Assembly (NCBI RefSeq): GCF_021284765.1
Contig: NZ_CP089924.1
Coordinates: forward strand, 2,250,001-2,314,000
Length of the DNA: 64,000 nucleotides
Direction of reading: 5' to 3'
Source of the DNA: Lysobacter sp. 5GHs7-4
GTDB lineage: Bacteria > Pseudomonadota > Gammaproteobacteria > Xanthomonadales > Xanthomonadaceae
Below, piece by piece: positions 8,161 through 16,847 of the stretch. Both the position numbers and the translations under genes were made by a program. The stretch's first letter is position 1, and each line of letters opens with the position of its first letter. Below the pieces are notes generated by a model. That model had not been told where the DNA came from. It saw nothing but the letters and a program-made list of their open reading frames with translations, and did no database searches.

Positions 8161-9579
8161 ATGGATTTCGCCGAACTACAGAATTTCATCGATGGCCGCT
8201 GGCAGGACGACCTGCTGCCGGCTTTGAGCGAGTACATCGCCATACCCTGCCAGTCGCCGGCGTTCGAGCCCGACTGGGCCGAGCGCGGCCATATGCAGCG
8301 GGCGGTGGACTTGATGACGCAATGGGCGCGCGAGCGTCTCGCGGACGTGCCCGGCGCGAGCGTGGAGGTGGTGACGCTGCCGGGGCGTACGCCGGTGATC
8401 CATATCGAGATTGCAGGCGAGGGCGATGCACCGGTGTTGGTCTACGGGCACCTGGACAAGCAGCCGCCGATGGCCGGCTGGAGCCAGGGGCGCGATGCCT
8501 GGACGCCGTCGCTGGAAGGCGAGCGCCTGTACGGACGCGGCGGCGCCGACGACGGTTATGCGATCTTCGCCGCGATCCTGGCGGTGCAAGCCTTGCGCGC
8601 GCAGGGGCTGGCGCATGCGCCGTGTTCGATCCTGATCGAAGCCAGCGAGGAATCCGGCAGCCACGATCTGCCGCACTACATCGAGCATCTGGCGCCGCGT
8701 CTGAGCGCGCCCGCGGTAGTGGTCGCGCTGGACGCGGGCTGCGGCAACTACGGGCAACTGTGGCTGACCACCTCGCTGCGCGGGCAGGTCGCCGGCTGCC
8801 TGAGCGTGCGCGTGCTGGAAGAGGGCGTGCATTCGGGCGACGCCTCGGGCGTGGTCGCCTCCTCGTTCCGGATTGCGCGCCGCCTGCTGTCGCGGCTGGA
8901 GGACGCCGGCAGCGGCGAAGTCGTCGCCGATTTCCATGCGCCCATCCCGCCGTCGCGGCGCACGCAGGCGAACACCGCGGCGGCCGCATTGGGCGCGGGT
9001 CTGCATGCGCAGCTGCCGTTGACCGCGGGTTCGCAACCGGTGCATTCCGATCCGGCCGAGGTCGTGCTCAATCGCGCCTGGCGCCCGCAGTTGGCGGTCA
9101 CCGGCCTGGACGGGCTGCCCTCGGTGGCGGACGCGGCGGCGGTGATGCAGCCCTCGACGCAGTTGAAACTCAGCCTGCGCCTGCCGCCCACGTTGGACGC
9201 GCAGGTCGCGGCGCTGCGATTGAAGACGCTGCTGGAGTCGGATCCGCCCTATGCCAGCCAGGTCGGGTTCCGCATCGACATGGTCTCGCAGGGCTGGCAT
9301 GCGCCGGACACCGCGCCGTGGTTGAGCGACAGCCTGGAGCGCGCCTCGCTGGCGAGCTTCGGCGCCGGGCTGGCCCTGATCGGCGGAGGCGGCGGCATCC
9401 CGTTCCTGGCGATGCTGGGCGAACGCTTCCCGTCGGCGCAGTTCGTGGTCACCGGCGTGCTCGGGCCGCAGTCGAACGCGCACGGGCCCAACGAATTCCT
9501 ACACCTGCCGACCGCGCGACGGATCACCGCGGTGGTCGCGCAGCTGCTGCACGATGCGGCATCGCGGCGCGATGCCTGA
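8161..9579 (+). CDS. M20 family dipeptidase (carnosinase-like)
   Basis: This is a 472-residue di-zinc metallopeptidase. Metal and catalytic residues are visible: YGHLDKQPP (His97, Asp99), GADDGY (Asp130), ASEESGS (catalytic Glu and metal Glu at 163-164), ALDAG (Asp), and a C-terminal AHGPNEFLH containing the last His ligand. The internal lid/dimerisation domain covers about 205-380. Members hydrolyse dipeptides such as Xaa-His or Cys-Gly. There is no signal peptide, so it is cytoplasmic. It is divergent from the Lrp-type regulator and followed 27 bp later by a GST gene, with which it probably forms an operon. Confidence 0.88.
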   Translation: MDFAELQNFIDGRWQDDLLPALSEYIAIPCQSPAFEPDWAERGHMQRAVDLMTQWARERLADVPGASVEVVTLPGRTPVIHIEIAGEGDAPVLVYGHLDKQPPMAGWSQGRDAWTPSLEGERLYGRGGADDGYAIFAAILAVQALRAQGLAHAPCSILIEASEESGSHDLPHYIEHLAPRLSAPAVVVALDAGCGNYGQLWLTTSLRGQVAGCLSVRVLEEGVHSGDASGVVASSFRIARRLLSRLEDAGSGEVVADFHAPIPPSRRTQANTAAAALGAGLHAQLPLTAGSQPVHSDPAEVVLNRAWRPQLAVTGLDGLPSVADAAAVMQPSTQLKLSLRLPPTLDAQVAALRLKTLLESDPPYASQVGFRIDMVSQGWHAPDTAPWLSDSLERASLASFGAGLALIGGGGGIPFLAMLGERFPSAQFVVTGVLGPQSNAHGPNEFLHLPTARRITAVVAQLLHDAASRRDA

Positions 9580-9606
9580 ACTTCACCCTTCCCATCGAGT
9601 GACGCC

Positions 9607-10224
9607 ATGAAGCTGCTCTATCAGACCCATTCCCCCTATGCGCGCAAGGCGCTGGTGTTCGCGTACGAAGCCGGCCTGGCCGAGCGCATCGAGGTGATCC
9701 ACCACGAAACCAGTCCGACCCTGCGCAACGAGGAGGTCTACGCCGAAAATCCGCTGGGCAAGGTGCCGGTGCTGCTGCGGCCGGGCCTGCCGGCCTTGTT
9801 CGACTCGGACGTGATCTGCGCCTACCTGGACACCGTGCACTCAGGGCCGCGTCTGATTCCCGATCGCGGTGAAGCGCGCTGGCAGGCGCTGCGCGTGCAG
9901 GCGGTCGCGCAAGGGCTGGGCGATGCCGGCATCAAGGTGCGCTGGGAAACGGTGCGCCGTCCGGAAGCCTTGCGCTATCCGGCGCTGCGCGAGGGCTACA
10001 CCGAAAAGTTGCTGACCAGCTACGACTGGCTGGAGAGCGAACTGGACACCGACGCGCCGCTGCACGTCGGGCATATCGCCGTGGCGACGGCCTTGAGCTG
10101 GCTGGAATTTCGCGAGCTGCCGGACTTCCGCGCGGGACGTCCACGCCTGAGCGCCTGGTTCGATGCCTTCCAGACGCGCGCCTCGATGCGCGCGACGCCG
10201 TTGTCGGGCGAGACTCACGACTGA
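9607..10224 (+). CDS. Glutathione S-transferase family protein
   Basis: This is a 205-residue protein. The N-terminal thioredoxin-like domain runs from MKLLYQTHSPYARKA, with NPLGKVPVLL providing the cis-Pro and FDSDVICAYLD the GSH-binding S/D pair (the usual ES is replaced by DS). The all-alpha C-terminal domain covers about 85-200. The start follows a spaced GAGTGACGCC with only a weak ribosome binding site. It is the second gene after the M20 dipeptidase. GST superfamily enzymes conjugate or reduce substrates with glutathione; a role in amino-acid or thiol turnover beside a peptidase is inference. Confidence 0.87.
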   Translation: MKLLYQTHSPYARKALVFAYEAGLAERIEVIHHETSPTLRNEEVYAENPLGKVPVLLRPGLPALFDSDVICAYLDTVHSGPRLIPDRGEARWQALRVQAVAQGLGDAGIKVRWETVRRPEALRYPALREGYTEKLLTSYDWLESELDTDAPLHVGHIAVATALSWLEFRELPDFRAGRPRLSAWFDAFQTRASMRATPLSGETHD

Positions 10225-10236
10225 GGCCGGAGGCGA

Positions 10237-10264
10237 GCGGGGCGGTCGCGAAACGCCGCCCCGC
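10237..10264. terminator. Hairpin terminator between convergent genes
   Basis: A 9-bp perfect stem (GCGGGGCGG / CCGCCCCGC) with a 10-nt loop fills most of the 47-bp gap between the GST stop and the stop of the minus-strand coiled-coil gene. Confidence 0.5.
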
Positions 10265-10271
10265 GAACCGC

Positions 10272-10859
10272 TTACTGCTCCAACAGCAGGTACTCGCCCT
10301 TGGGCCCGTAGCGCTTGGCGTTCGGATCGATGCGCGCGCACAGCGCCTGGCCGCAACGGCTCAGGGCGCCGGACTTGGTGGCGCTGAGGATGTCGCTGGC
10401 GAACTCGGCGCGCTTGACCTCGCGGCCGCTCTGCCAGATCAGGTAACCCGCGCCGCCGGCGGCGAGCAAGGCGCCCAGGCCCAGGCCCATCAGACCGGTC
10501 CAGATCAGCGACTTCTGCTCACGCTTGAGCGCCTGGCGCTGTTCGTCCATCTGCTGCAGGGTTTTTTCGGCGCTGCGCGAGACCTCGCGCAATGCGGCAG
10601 CGGTGTTCTGCAGCTGTTGGCCGTACTGCGCCGAGGCCTGGCCCACGCCCTGTTCGATGGCGCCGCGGGTCTGTTCGCCGACGCTGGCAACCAGGTCGCG
10701 GGTCAGCAGTTGCGCGTTGGTCTCCCAGATGTCGGCGGTGCGCTTGAGTTCGGTCGCGCTTTGGGTAAAGCGTTCGGTGGCCTTTTCGCAGACCACCTCG
10801 AACATTTTGGCGACGCCCATCAGTTGGACGGCGAACAACTCCAGATCCTGCTTCTCCAT
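10272..10859 (-). CDS. Coiled-coil, single-TM protein of the DUF2235 cassette
   Basis: This is a 195-residue protein. Residues 1-115 are heptad-rich helix (KATERFTQSATELKRTADIW and QLQNTAAALREVSRSAEKTL). A Gly/Ala/Leu-rich transmembrane helix follows at about 118-142. The 50-residue tail contains two Cys (SRCGQALCARID). No enzymatic motif is seen. Similar proteins sit beside DUF2235 lipases in related genomes and are sometimes named 'relaxation protein', a name with no clear functional basis. It lies 22 bp downstream of the DUF2235 gene on the same strand, so it is co-transcribed and could be an accessory, a chaperone or a second immunity factor. Confidence 0.6.
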   Translation of the reverse strand: MEKQDLELFAVQLMGVAKMFEVVCEKATERFTQSATELKRTADIWETNAQLLTRDLVASVGEQTRGAIEQGVGQASAQYGQQLQNTAAALREVSRSAEKTLQQMDEQRQALKREQKSLIWTGLMGLGLGALLAAGGAGYLIWQSGREVKRAEFASDILSATKSGALSRCGQALCARIDPNAKRYGPKGEYLLLEQ

Positions 10860-10881
10860 CGTGCGCTTTCTCGTTGTGCTG

Positions 10882-12348
10882 TCAGAGCCGCGGCGTCATG
10901 CGGCGTTCGGGGCCGTCGTGGCCGCTGGGCGGCAACGTGGGCGGCGTGGGTTCGGCCGGCTTGTCCTGCTGGCGCTGCTCCTGCTGGCGCTGTTCGGGCG
11001 GCGGTGCGGCCGCGGCCTGGGCCTGCTCGCCGCCGCGGCGTTGCAGCGACTGGCCCTGTTCGGAGGCCAGGAAGCTGCCGCCAACCGCGCGCGCGCCGTC
11101 GACGTCGCCGTTGACGGCGGCCTGGCCCAGTCGCTGGAACAGCGCGTGGGTGTCTTGCGGCGTGACCGGCGCGGGATCGGCGTTGAGGCGCGGCTCGGGC
11201 GAAGCAGGGCCCGGCGGCACCGGTCCGATCGCGACCGCGCGCTGCGGGAAGCGCGCGTTCATCGCCTCGTCGCGCGGCTCGTTGTTGTTCGGATCCGCCA
11301 CCCGCTTGTCCGGCGTCAAACGGGTCATGCGGTCGCGCTGGCCGTCCTTGTCGAAGTCGGAGGTGCGGTAGAACCACTGGTGTTCTTCGGAGCGGTGGAC
11401 GACGTTCATCTCCGCCGCGGGCAGGGCGCGCTTTTCCAGGAACGGCTTGTCGCTGAGCGAGTTGAGGTAGTCGACCATCAGGTTGCCGCTGCGCACCGAC
11501 AGGCCGTTCATGGCATAGCTGCCGCCGATGTCGCTGTGCGCGCCGCCGACGGTGACGTTGAGGAAGCGGCCGTTCTCGGTCTGGCCCGGGTCCAGAATGC
11601 TGGTGGACTTGAACAGGTTGCGGCGCTCGTCCTCGGCGGTGATCTGGAAGCCCGACAGCACCGACGGCGGTTGGCGGCGGTCGTGCTTGCGCGGCTCGCC
11701 GGTGCCGACCGGATCGAACAGGGCCACCGCCTGCGGCACTTCGTGCGGCGGCACCAGCGGGTCGCCGGTGTAACGCACGTGCTTGACGTTGCCGAACAGG
11801 TCGCGGTCTTCCACGCGTCCCTTGGGATCCTGGATGCCGCGTTCGTCGACCAGGCGGGTGAAGCCGGCGGCCTGCTCGGCGCCGCGGCTGAAGCCCACGC
11901 TGACCACGCGGATCTGCGCCTCCGGATCCTCGGCCAGCCATTTCTTGCTCTGCGCGGCGAAGCGCGAGTACATCTCCTCGACGCGGTCCTCGTAGGAACG
12001 GCCGGTGGCGCTGTCCCAGCCGCTCTTGAGCGCGCCGTCCTGCGTGCCCGGGCCTTCGACGTAGTCGACGCGGATGTTGGACAGCCCGCGGCTGTTGGCC
12101 GCCGCGGTCTGCCGCACCACGTCGGCGATGTTGGTGTGGTTGGTCGGCGCGTCCTTGAGCATGCTGTTGCCGGTGCCGTCGAAGGCGGCGATGAACAGCC
12201 GCTCGTGCGGATTGGCGCTGTTGACCAGCATGGGCGTGGACAGCCGCGACAGCGCTTCGCCGGCCTGCTCGTAGCTGGCCAGGTCGTGCGCGTCGGCGGG
12301 ATAGGTGCTTACGCCGTCCGGGCCTTTCTTCTTCTTGTCGTCCGTCAT
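10882..12348 (-). CDS. DUF2235 (Tle1-like) phospholipase, candidate antibacterial effector
   Basis: This is a 488-residue protein. FDGTGN (56-61) is the DUF2235 hallmark, VGFSRGAEQAAGF gives the nucleophile Ser154, and DPVG and GGAHSDIGG provide the expected Asp and His. DUF2235 includes the Tle1 phospholipases delivered by type VI secretion. The last ~110 residues are Pro/Gln/Ala-rich and disordered (PPPEQRQQEQRQQDKP...). Gln-rich C termini occur in effectors of the Xanthomonadales bacteria-killing type IV system, but I do not see a clear XVIPCD domain. The upstream gene encodes a lipoprotein, the expected form of a periplasmic immunity protein. An AGGAGTAGTG ribosome binding site precedes the ATG. 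The effector role is inferred from family and context. Confidence 0.75.
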   Translation of the reverse strand: MTDDKKKKGPDGVSTYPADAHDLASYEQAGEALSRLSTPMLVNSANPHERLFIAAFDGTGNSMLKDAPTNHTNIADVVRQTAAANSRGLSNIRVDYVEGPGTQDGALKSGWDSATGRSYEDRVEEMYSRFAAQSKKWLAEDPEAQIRVVSVGFSRGAEQAAGFTRLVDERGIQDPKGRVEDRDLFGNVKHVRYTGDPLVPPHEVPQAVALFDPVGTGEPRKHDRRQPPSVLSGFQITAEDERRNLFKSTSILDPGQTENGRFLNVTVGGAHSDIGGSYAMNGLSVRSGNLMVDYLNSLSDKPFLEKRALPAAEMNVVHRSEEHQWFYRTSDFDKDGQRDRMTRLTPDKRVADPNNNEPRDEAMNARFPQRAVAIGPVPPGPASPEPRLNADPAPVTPQDTHALFQRLGQAAVNGDVDGARAVGGSFLASEQGQSLQRRGGEQAQAAAAPPPEQRQQEQRQQDKPAEPTPPTLPPSGHDGPERRMTPRL

Positions 12349-12360
12349 CGCACTACTCCT

Positions 12361-13071
12361 TTAGTACGTATGGCTGAACACCAGCACCGGGTCGTTGCGG
12401 AAATCGCTGTGCTTGTTGCCGGGGATCTGCAGCTCGCGGGTGTGGACCATGGCGCGCATGTAGACCTTGATGGTGCGGTCGTTGACCTCGAGCAGGATCT
12501 CGGGGTCCTCGGCGATCACGCCGGCGTCGGCCAGTTCGGCGCTAGGCACGTTGTGGCGGATCACCCGGTCATCGAACAGGCCGGGGATGTCGACCGTGGC
12601 CTCGTGCGCGCTGCCGTCCTTGGATCGCCAGCTCACCTGCGCCGGGCCGGGAAAGTTGCGGATCGTGGCCCAGGGCGCGGTCACGTGCTTGAGGTAATCG
12701 TTGCCGAGCGAGGCCGAGGACGGCGTCTTGGCGTCGTCGGCGTCGCGCACGGCGTACTCGCCGTTGTAGAGCACGACGCAGCCGAAGGTGTCGTAGGCGG
12801 CGGCGCCGAAGTCGTGCTGGGCGAATGTGAGCGGCCGGCTGGCGTCGGTCTTGTTGGGCGCGACGTAGGCAGGTTGGGTGGACATGGCGGGTTGGCATCC
12901 TGTTGCGAATAGGACGGAAAGCGCGAGCGCGCGCGCCAAGGCGGGCAGGCGCGGACGAGGAGAGCGATGGCGGTGCGGGGCGCGGTCCGCGGCAGGACCG
13001 GCGTGGCGGCCAGGAGCGTCGGCGCGGAGACCGCCGCGGGGCGGCGCGCCTGAACCTGGTTTTGTATCCAT
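12361..13071 (-). CDS. Lipoprotein, candidate immunity protein to the DUF2235 effector
   Basis: This is a 236-residue protein. The ATG at 13071 has a strong GGAGGAGGGA ribosome binding site directly upstream, but 45 polar Pro/Arg-rich residues then precede the hydrophobic stretch ALARALALSVLFATGC with its lipobox Cys. A TTG inside that stretch, or the later ATG at MSTQPAYV, could be the functional start instead. The conserved part (TFGCVVLYNGEYAVRD to DPVLVFSHTY) is mostly beta and includes VSWRSKDGSAHEATVDIPG. No enzyme motif is present. It ends 12 bp before the DUF2235 ATG. Small lipoproteins encoded just upstream of lipase or hydrolase effectors are often their immunity proteins; that is the inference here. 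Confidence 0.6.
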   Translation of the reverse strand: MDTKPGSGAPPRGGLRADAPGRHAGPAADRAPHRHRSPRPRLPALARALALSVLFATGCQPAMSTQPAYVAPNKTDASRPLTFAQHDFGAAAYDTFGCVVLYNGEYAVRDADDAKTPSSASLGNDYLKHVTAPWATIRNFPGPAQVSWRSKDGSAHEATVDIPGLFDDRVIRHNVPSAELADAGVIAEDPEILLEVNDRTIKVYMRAMVHTRELQIPGNKHSDFRNDPVLVFSHTY

Positions 13072-13293
13072 TCCCTCCTCCCCTGGAGACCGTCGCCGCG
13101 GTCCATCGCCGGCATGAGCATCGCCCGATGGTAGCGCAGGCACGCTACGGACACACGCCGGCGTATCGTGAGACCGGACGCAGGTCCGTTTGCGGCGAAG
13201 CGGACGACGCGGCGGCCCGCGCCCGTCGTCGCGCGGCGCTCAGGTCCGCTCCGCTATGCTGTGAGTCCCTGACCACCGCACCCGGAGGCGGCC

Positions 13294-13560
13294 ATGGCAA
13301 CCGGCTGGGCAGGCGACGGCGCCGTGCAGGACCAGATCGACGCCACCATCAAGGACGCGATCAAGCGCGCCCGCGACCAACTCCCGCAGGGCCCCGGATT
13401 GGAGCGCTGCGAGGAATGCGACACCCCCATCCCCGAAGCGCGGCGCAAAGCCGTGCCGGGCGTGCGCCTGTGCGTGCGCTGCCAGGAGGCGCACGATCAG
13501 GAGCAGGGCGCCGCCAGCGGGTATAACCGCCGCGGCAGTAAGGACAGCCAGTTGCGCTGA
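13294..13560 (+). CDS. DksA/TraR family C4-type zinc finger protein (YbiI-like)
   Basis: This is an 88-residue protein. Cys39, Cys42, Cys60 and Cys63 (CEEC-x17-CVRC) form the C4 zinc finger typical of DksA/TraR. It lacks the long coiled coil of true DksA, as in the short YbiI-like members, so an RNA-polymerase secondary-channel role is uncertain. GGAGG lies 6 nt before the ATG. It is a single gene, divergent from the lipoprotein/effector operon. Confidence 0.87.
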   Translation: MATGWAGDGAVQDQIDATIKDAIKRARDQLPQGPGLERCEECDTPIPEARRKAVPGVRLCVRCQEAHDQEQGAASGYNRRGSKDSQLR

Positions 13561-13712
13561 GCGGTCGGCCGAGCCGCGTTGTGGTGATCGCGCGTGCGAG
13601 CCGATGCGAGACGACGGCCGCGTGCATCCGCGACGGCCTAAGCGTCTATCGTTAGGGATGGAACGCGGGTCGGTGCGAGTCGGCGTCTCCGCGCCCGTTG
13701 CGTAGGCGCACC

Positions 13713-14990
13713 TCAGCGCCGGTACCGCGTCGACGGTCCGTTGGCGGCGCGGATTTCCATCGCGACGATGGCGCCGTCGGCGCCGCGTTCGAACGCGACC
13801 CGGCGCGCGGGTTCGCCGGCCACGCTGAACGTGTCCTCGCCCAGCGGCAGCAAGGGCCAGGCCGGGCGCCGATCGCGCTGCAGCCACAGGCGGCCGTCGC
13901 GCTCGCTCAAATTCACAGGGCCGTAGGCGCCGGCATAGTCGCGCAGCGCGACGTGCGGCGGCGCGGCTTCGGCGCGTAGCGCCTGCAAGGTCCAGCGCGC
14001 TTCCACCATGTCGGCCTCCGGCAGTCCCAGCGCGAGCACCGCTTGCAGGGCCAGCACGCGTGCGCGCTCCAGCGCCAGCGCCGAATCCACTGCGACGTCC
14101 GGCGCCACGCCGCTGCCTTCCCAGTTGCCGCCGGTGATCGGGCTGATCGGCGAACCGCGCGAGACGAACACGCGCAGGCCGTGGCCGGCATCGACCTCGC
14201 CGCCGGGATTGGCGGCGCCCGCGCTGGCCTCGCCGACGACGGTGGCGCGCTTGGCGTTCTTGAGGGTGTAGGCGAAGGATTCGGCGGCCGAGCCGGTGCG
14301 CCCGCTGATCAGTACGTACAAGGGCAGTGTCAGGCGCGGTGTGGGATAGGCCTGCGGCGGCGCTTCGCTGACGCTGCGCTCACGTTCGCGGAAGCGGTTG
14401 TAGATGTCGGCGCCCGGCGCGGTGAACGCGCTGACCAGGTAGCCGACCATCGCCGGCGAGCCGCCGCCGTTGTCGCGCAGGTCGATGATCAGCGCGTCGG
14501 TGCCGGCCAGCAGTTGCAGGGCGGCCTCGATCGCGCGGCGCGCGGGCTGTTCGCTGCCGTCGTAGGCGAAGTCGGCGAACTCGCGCAGGTCGATGTAGCC
14601 CACGTTGCCGGGCAGCACTTCGACGCGGCGCAAGCCGTAGCTGCCGCGCCGATGCGGGGCGGCAGCCGAGGGCCCGGGCCCGGGCCGTCGCAGGACGACC
14701 GGACCGGTCGGGTCGCTGGACAGGGCGACGCGGAAATGGCGGTCCAGCGGCTGCAGGGTCGTGGTCAGCGCGGTCGCCAGGTCGCGCGGATCGGGGTAGC
14801 GGTCGAACTCGCCGCGGCCGGCGGCCGCGCGCAGGTCGTCGGCGATGCGCTGGCCGCGTTCGGCGTCGTAGTAGTGGGCGGCGATCGCCGCGGCGACGCC
14901 TGCGACCCGGTCGCGTGGCGACTGCGCCTGGGCGGCGAAGGCGGCGAGCCCGAGCAGGGCGGCAAGGGCGGCGCGGAAGGCGGTGGGCAT
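13713..14990 (-). CDS. Secreted S41 family peptidase
   Basis: This is a 425-residue protein. The signal peptide is residues 1-22 (cleavage after FAAQA). An N-terminal helical segment (SPRDRVAGVAAAIAAHYYDA) matches the N domain of retinoid-binding-protein/tricorn-like S41 proteins. GNVGYIDLREF, TDALIIDLRDNGGGSP and SGRTGSAAESFAYTLKNAKR follow, with the nucleophile at about Ser234, then VVGEASAGAANPGG. The C-terminal ~90 residues form a DUF3471/lipocalin-like beta unit. The start at 14990 is chosen because it begins the signal peptide; longer frames upstream have no such feature. It probably degrades or processes peptides in the periplasm or outside the cell. It is divergent from the small membrane protein gene at 15170. 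Confidence 0.85.
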   Translation of the reverse strand: MPTAFRAALAALLGLAAFAAQAQSPRDRVAGVAAAIAAHYYDAERGQRIADDLRAAAGRGEFDRYPDPRDLATALTTTLQPLDRHFRVALSSDPTGPVVLRRPGPGPSAAAPHRRGSYGLRRVEVLPGNVGYIDLREFADFAYDGSEQPARRAIEAALQLLAGTDALIIDLRDNGGGSPAMVGYLVSAFTAPGADIYNRFRERERSVSEAPPQAYPTPRLTLPLYVLISGRTGSAAESFAYTLKNAKRATVVGEASAGAANPGGEVDAGHGLRVFVSRGSPISPITGGNWEGSGVAPDVAVDSALALERARVLALQAVLALGLPEADMVEARWTLQALRAEAAPPHVALRDYAGAYGPVNLSERDGRLWLQRDRRPAWPLLPLGEDTFSVAGEPARRVAFERGADGAIVAMEIRAANGPSTRYRR

Positions 14991-15169
14991 GGCGGTTCTG
15001 GTCCTTGGGGCGCGCTGGGACAGCGGCATCGGTAACAGGGATGCCGCAGGCGCCCGAAGGGTCGCGGGCGGCGGCGGCCGGTCGCCGAACCCCGGCCTTC
15101 GGCACATACGCGCGTTTCGGGGCCGCCCTATGATCGCCGCCACCATCCGAACGCGAGCGGGGCAACGGC

Positions 15170-15655
15170 ATGTCTTCCAGTCTCGATCACACGCCGCGTT
15201 CGCCGGCCTGGGCGCAGGTGCTGCTGGGCGGCCTGCTGGTGGCCCTGGGCGATATGAGCTTCGCCGCCACGCTGTGGTTCGGCTGGGACGGCCCGGGCAT
15301 GGTGCGCCTGTTCCAGACCATCGCCGTCGGCGTGCTCGGCCCGGCCAGTTTCGACGGCGGCCTGCAATCGGCCGCATTGGGCGCGGTACTGCACGTGTTC
15401 ATGGCGACGATGTTCGTGCTGATCTACGTGCTGGTCGCGCGGCGTCACCGCGGTCTGCTCGCACGCCCGCTGGGCTACGGCCTGCCTTACGGCGTGGTGC
15501 TGTACCTGGTGATGAATTTCGTGGTGCTGCCGCTGTCGCGGGTCAACGCGACGCCTTCGCTTAAGCATCCGGACTGGATCGCCTGGAGCGTGCTCGCGCA
15601 CATGGCGTTCGGCGTGATCTGCGTGCTGTTCGCGCGGCGCGCACTGCGGCGCTGA
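15170..15655 (+). CDS. Four-TM integral membrane protein of unknown function
   Basis: This is a 161-residue protein. Hydrophobic segments lie at about residues 15-35, 68-92, 102-122 and 138-156, separated by short basic loops (VARRHRG and the terminal ARRALRR), giving a four-helix topology with cytoplasmic termini. The layout somewhat resembles YagU/DUF1440 proteins, but I do not see a convincing family motif. It is divergent from the S41 peptidase. No function is assigned. Confidence 0.62.
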   Translation: MSSSLDHTPRSPAWAQVLLGGLLVALGDMSFAATLWFGWDGPGMVRLFQTIAVGVLGPASFDGGLQSAALGAVLHVFMATMFVLIYVLVARRHRGLLARPLGYGLPYGVVLYLVMNFVVLPLSRVNATPSLKHPDWIAWSVLAHMAFGVICVLFARRALRR

Positions 15656-15784
15656 TGCGCTAACCGGCGCGCCGACCCTTGTCGCGCAGGGGACGGTTCG
15701 GCCATCATGCGGCGCGATCCGGGCCGCGCGAATGCGGCGGTCGGGTGTGCAATCCGGCGCGGGGGCGCCCACAGGGGATTCGGA

Positions 15785-16825
15785 ATGAGCTTGGGTAAGA
15801 CGATGCGCGTCGCCGTGCTGGCGTGCGCGCTGTGGGTGTGGCCGGCGACTTCGGCGCTGGCGCAGAGCGGGCAGGGCGAGCGTTACCAGCCGCGCAGCGA
15901 GCGCGGACGTCTGGCGGCCGGATTGGTCCTGCGCTGGGCCGGTCACGTGCAGCAGGTCTACGGCACCGCGCCGCAGCGTTGGGCGCAGGGCATGGCGCCG
16001 ACCTTCGCCCGCGCGCCCTTGGCCAACCTGCGCCGCGCCGCGGCGATGACCGATTACGACGCGATGATGGCCGCCGCCAGCGAGCCGTACGCGCACCGTT
16101 CCGCGCCGGACGCGGCCCGCGCGCCGTCGCCGACCACGACCGCCGCGCTCTCCAGCGAGCGCCTGCTGTACACCATGCTCACGCCGTGCCGTCTGGCCGA
16201 TACGCGCACCGTCGCGCGCCGCATGAGCGCCGGCGAATCGCGCAGCTTCAGCCTGCAGTCGCTGACCGCGCAAGGCGGCGCCCAGAACGGCTGCGGTATC
16301 CCCACCGACGCATCGGCGGTGACGCTGAACATCACCGTGATCAATCCCGACGTGGCCGGCTACCTCACGGTGTTCCCGACCGGCGGCACGCGTCCCTTGG
16401 CGTCCAGCCTGAACTACCGCGTCGGCGACGTCGTCGCCAACGAAATCATCGCCCGCCTCGGCGGCGATCCGTGGCCGACGTATTCGGTCTACAGCTACGC
16501 CGGCGCCGATCTGGTGATCGACGTGGCCGGCTACTTCAGCGCCGCCAAATCCGAACCGCTGGACTGCACGCAGGTGGAGTCGGCCCTGGTCGCGGTGAAC
16601 CCCGGCGGCACCGCCTCGGCGGTCACGCCCGCGTGCCCGGCCGGCTACACCGGCACCGGCGGCGGCTGCACCGTGGCTGGCGCCTACCCGTCGATCGACG
16701 AAGTCTATTTCCATGGCTTCGGTGCGCAGGCCAATGGCGGCTATGCCTGCCACGCCCGCAACCGCGGCGGGGTCGCCAGGAATGTGCGCGCGGAGGCGAT
16801 GTGCTGTCGCCTGCCGGGTCGCTGA
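15785..16825 (+). CDS. Secreted beta-domain protein, first of a tandem paralog pair
   Basis: This is a 346-residue protein with a signal peptide (residues 1-24, ending ATSALAQ). An N-terminal helical unit (LRWAGHVQQVYGTAPQRWAQ...LRRAAAMTDYDAMMAAA) is shared with the next gene. A beta domain then follows: PCRLADTR ... AVTLNITVINPDVAGYLTVF ... SSLNYRVGDVVANEI ... VIDVAGYF. That pattern is widespread in secreted actinobacterial and proteobacterial proteins and probably mediates binding or structure. The C terminus has paired Cys and ends EAMCCRLPGR. The start at 15785 is chosen because it begins the signal peptide. No catalytic residues are recognised. Confidence 0.7.
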   Translation: MSLGKTMRVAVLACALWVWPATSALAQSGQGERYQPRSERGRLAAGLVLRWAGHVQQVYGTAPQRWAQGMAPTFARAPLANLRRAAAMTDYDAMMAAASEPYAHRSAPDAARAPSPTTTAALSSERLLYTMLTPCRLADTRTVARRMSAGESRSFSLQSLTAQGGAQNGCGIPTDASAVTLNITVINPDVAGYLTVFPTGGTRPLASSLNYRVGDVVANEIIARLGGDPWPTYSVYSYAGADLVIDVAGYFSAAKSEPLDCTQVESALVAVNPGGTASAVTPACPAGYTGTGGGCTVAGAYPSIDEVYFHGFGAQANGGYACHARNRGGVARNVRAEAMCCRLPGR

Positions 16826-16847
16826 TCGCGCGCGGCGGGAGAGCGGG

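Noticed and set aside
10882..11100. XVIPCD export domain at the DUF2235 C terminus
   Set aside because: The tail is Gln/Pro-rich, but I do not see the conserved central motifs of XVIPCD; only the compositional hint is reported.
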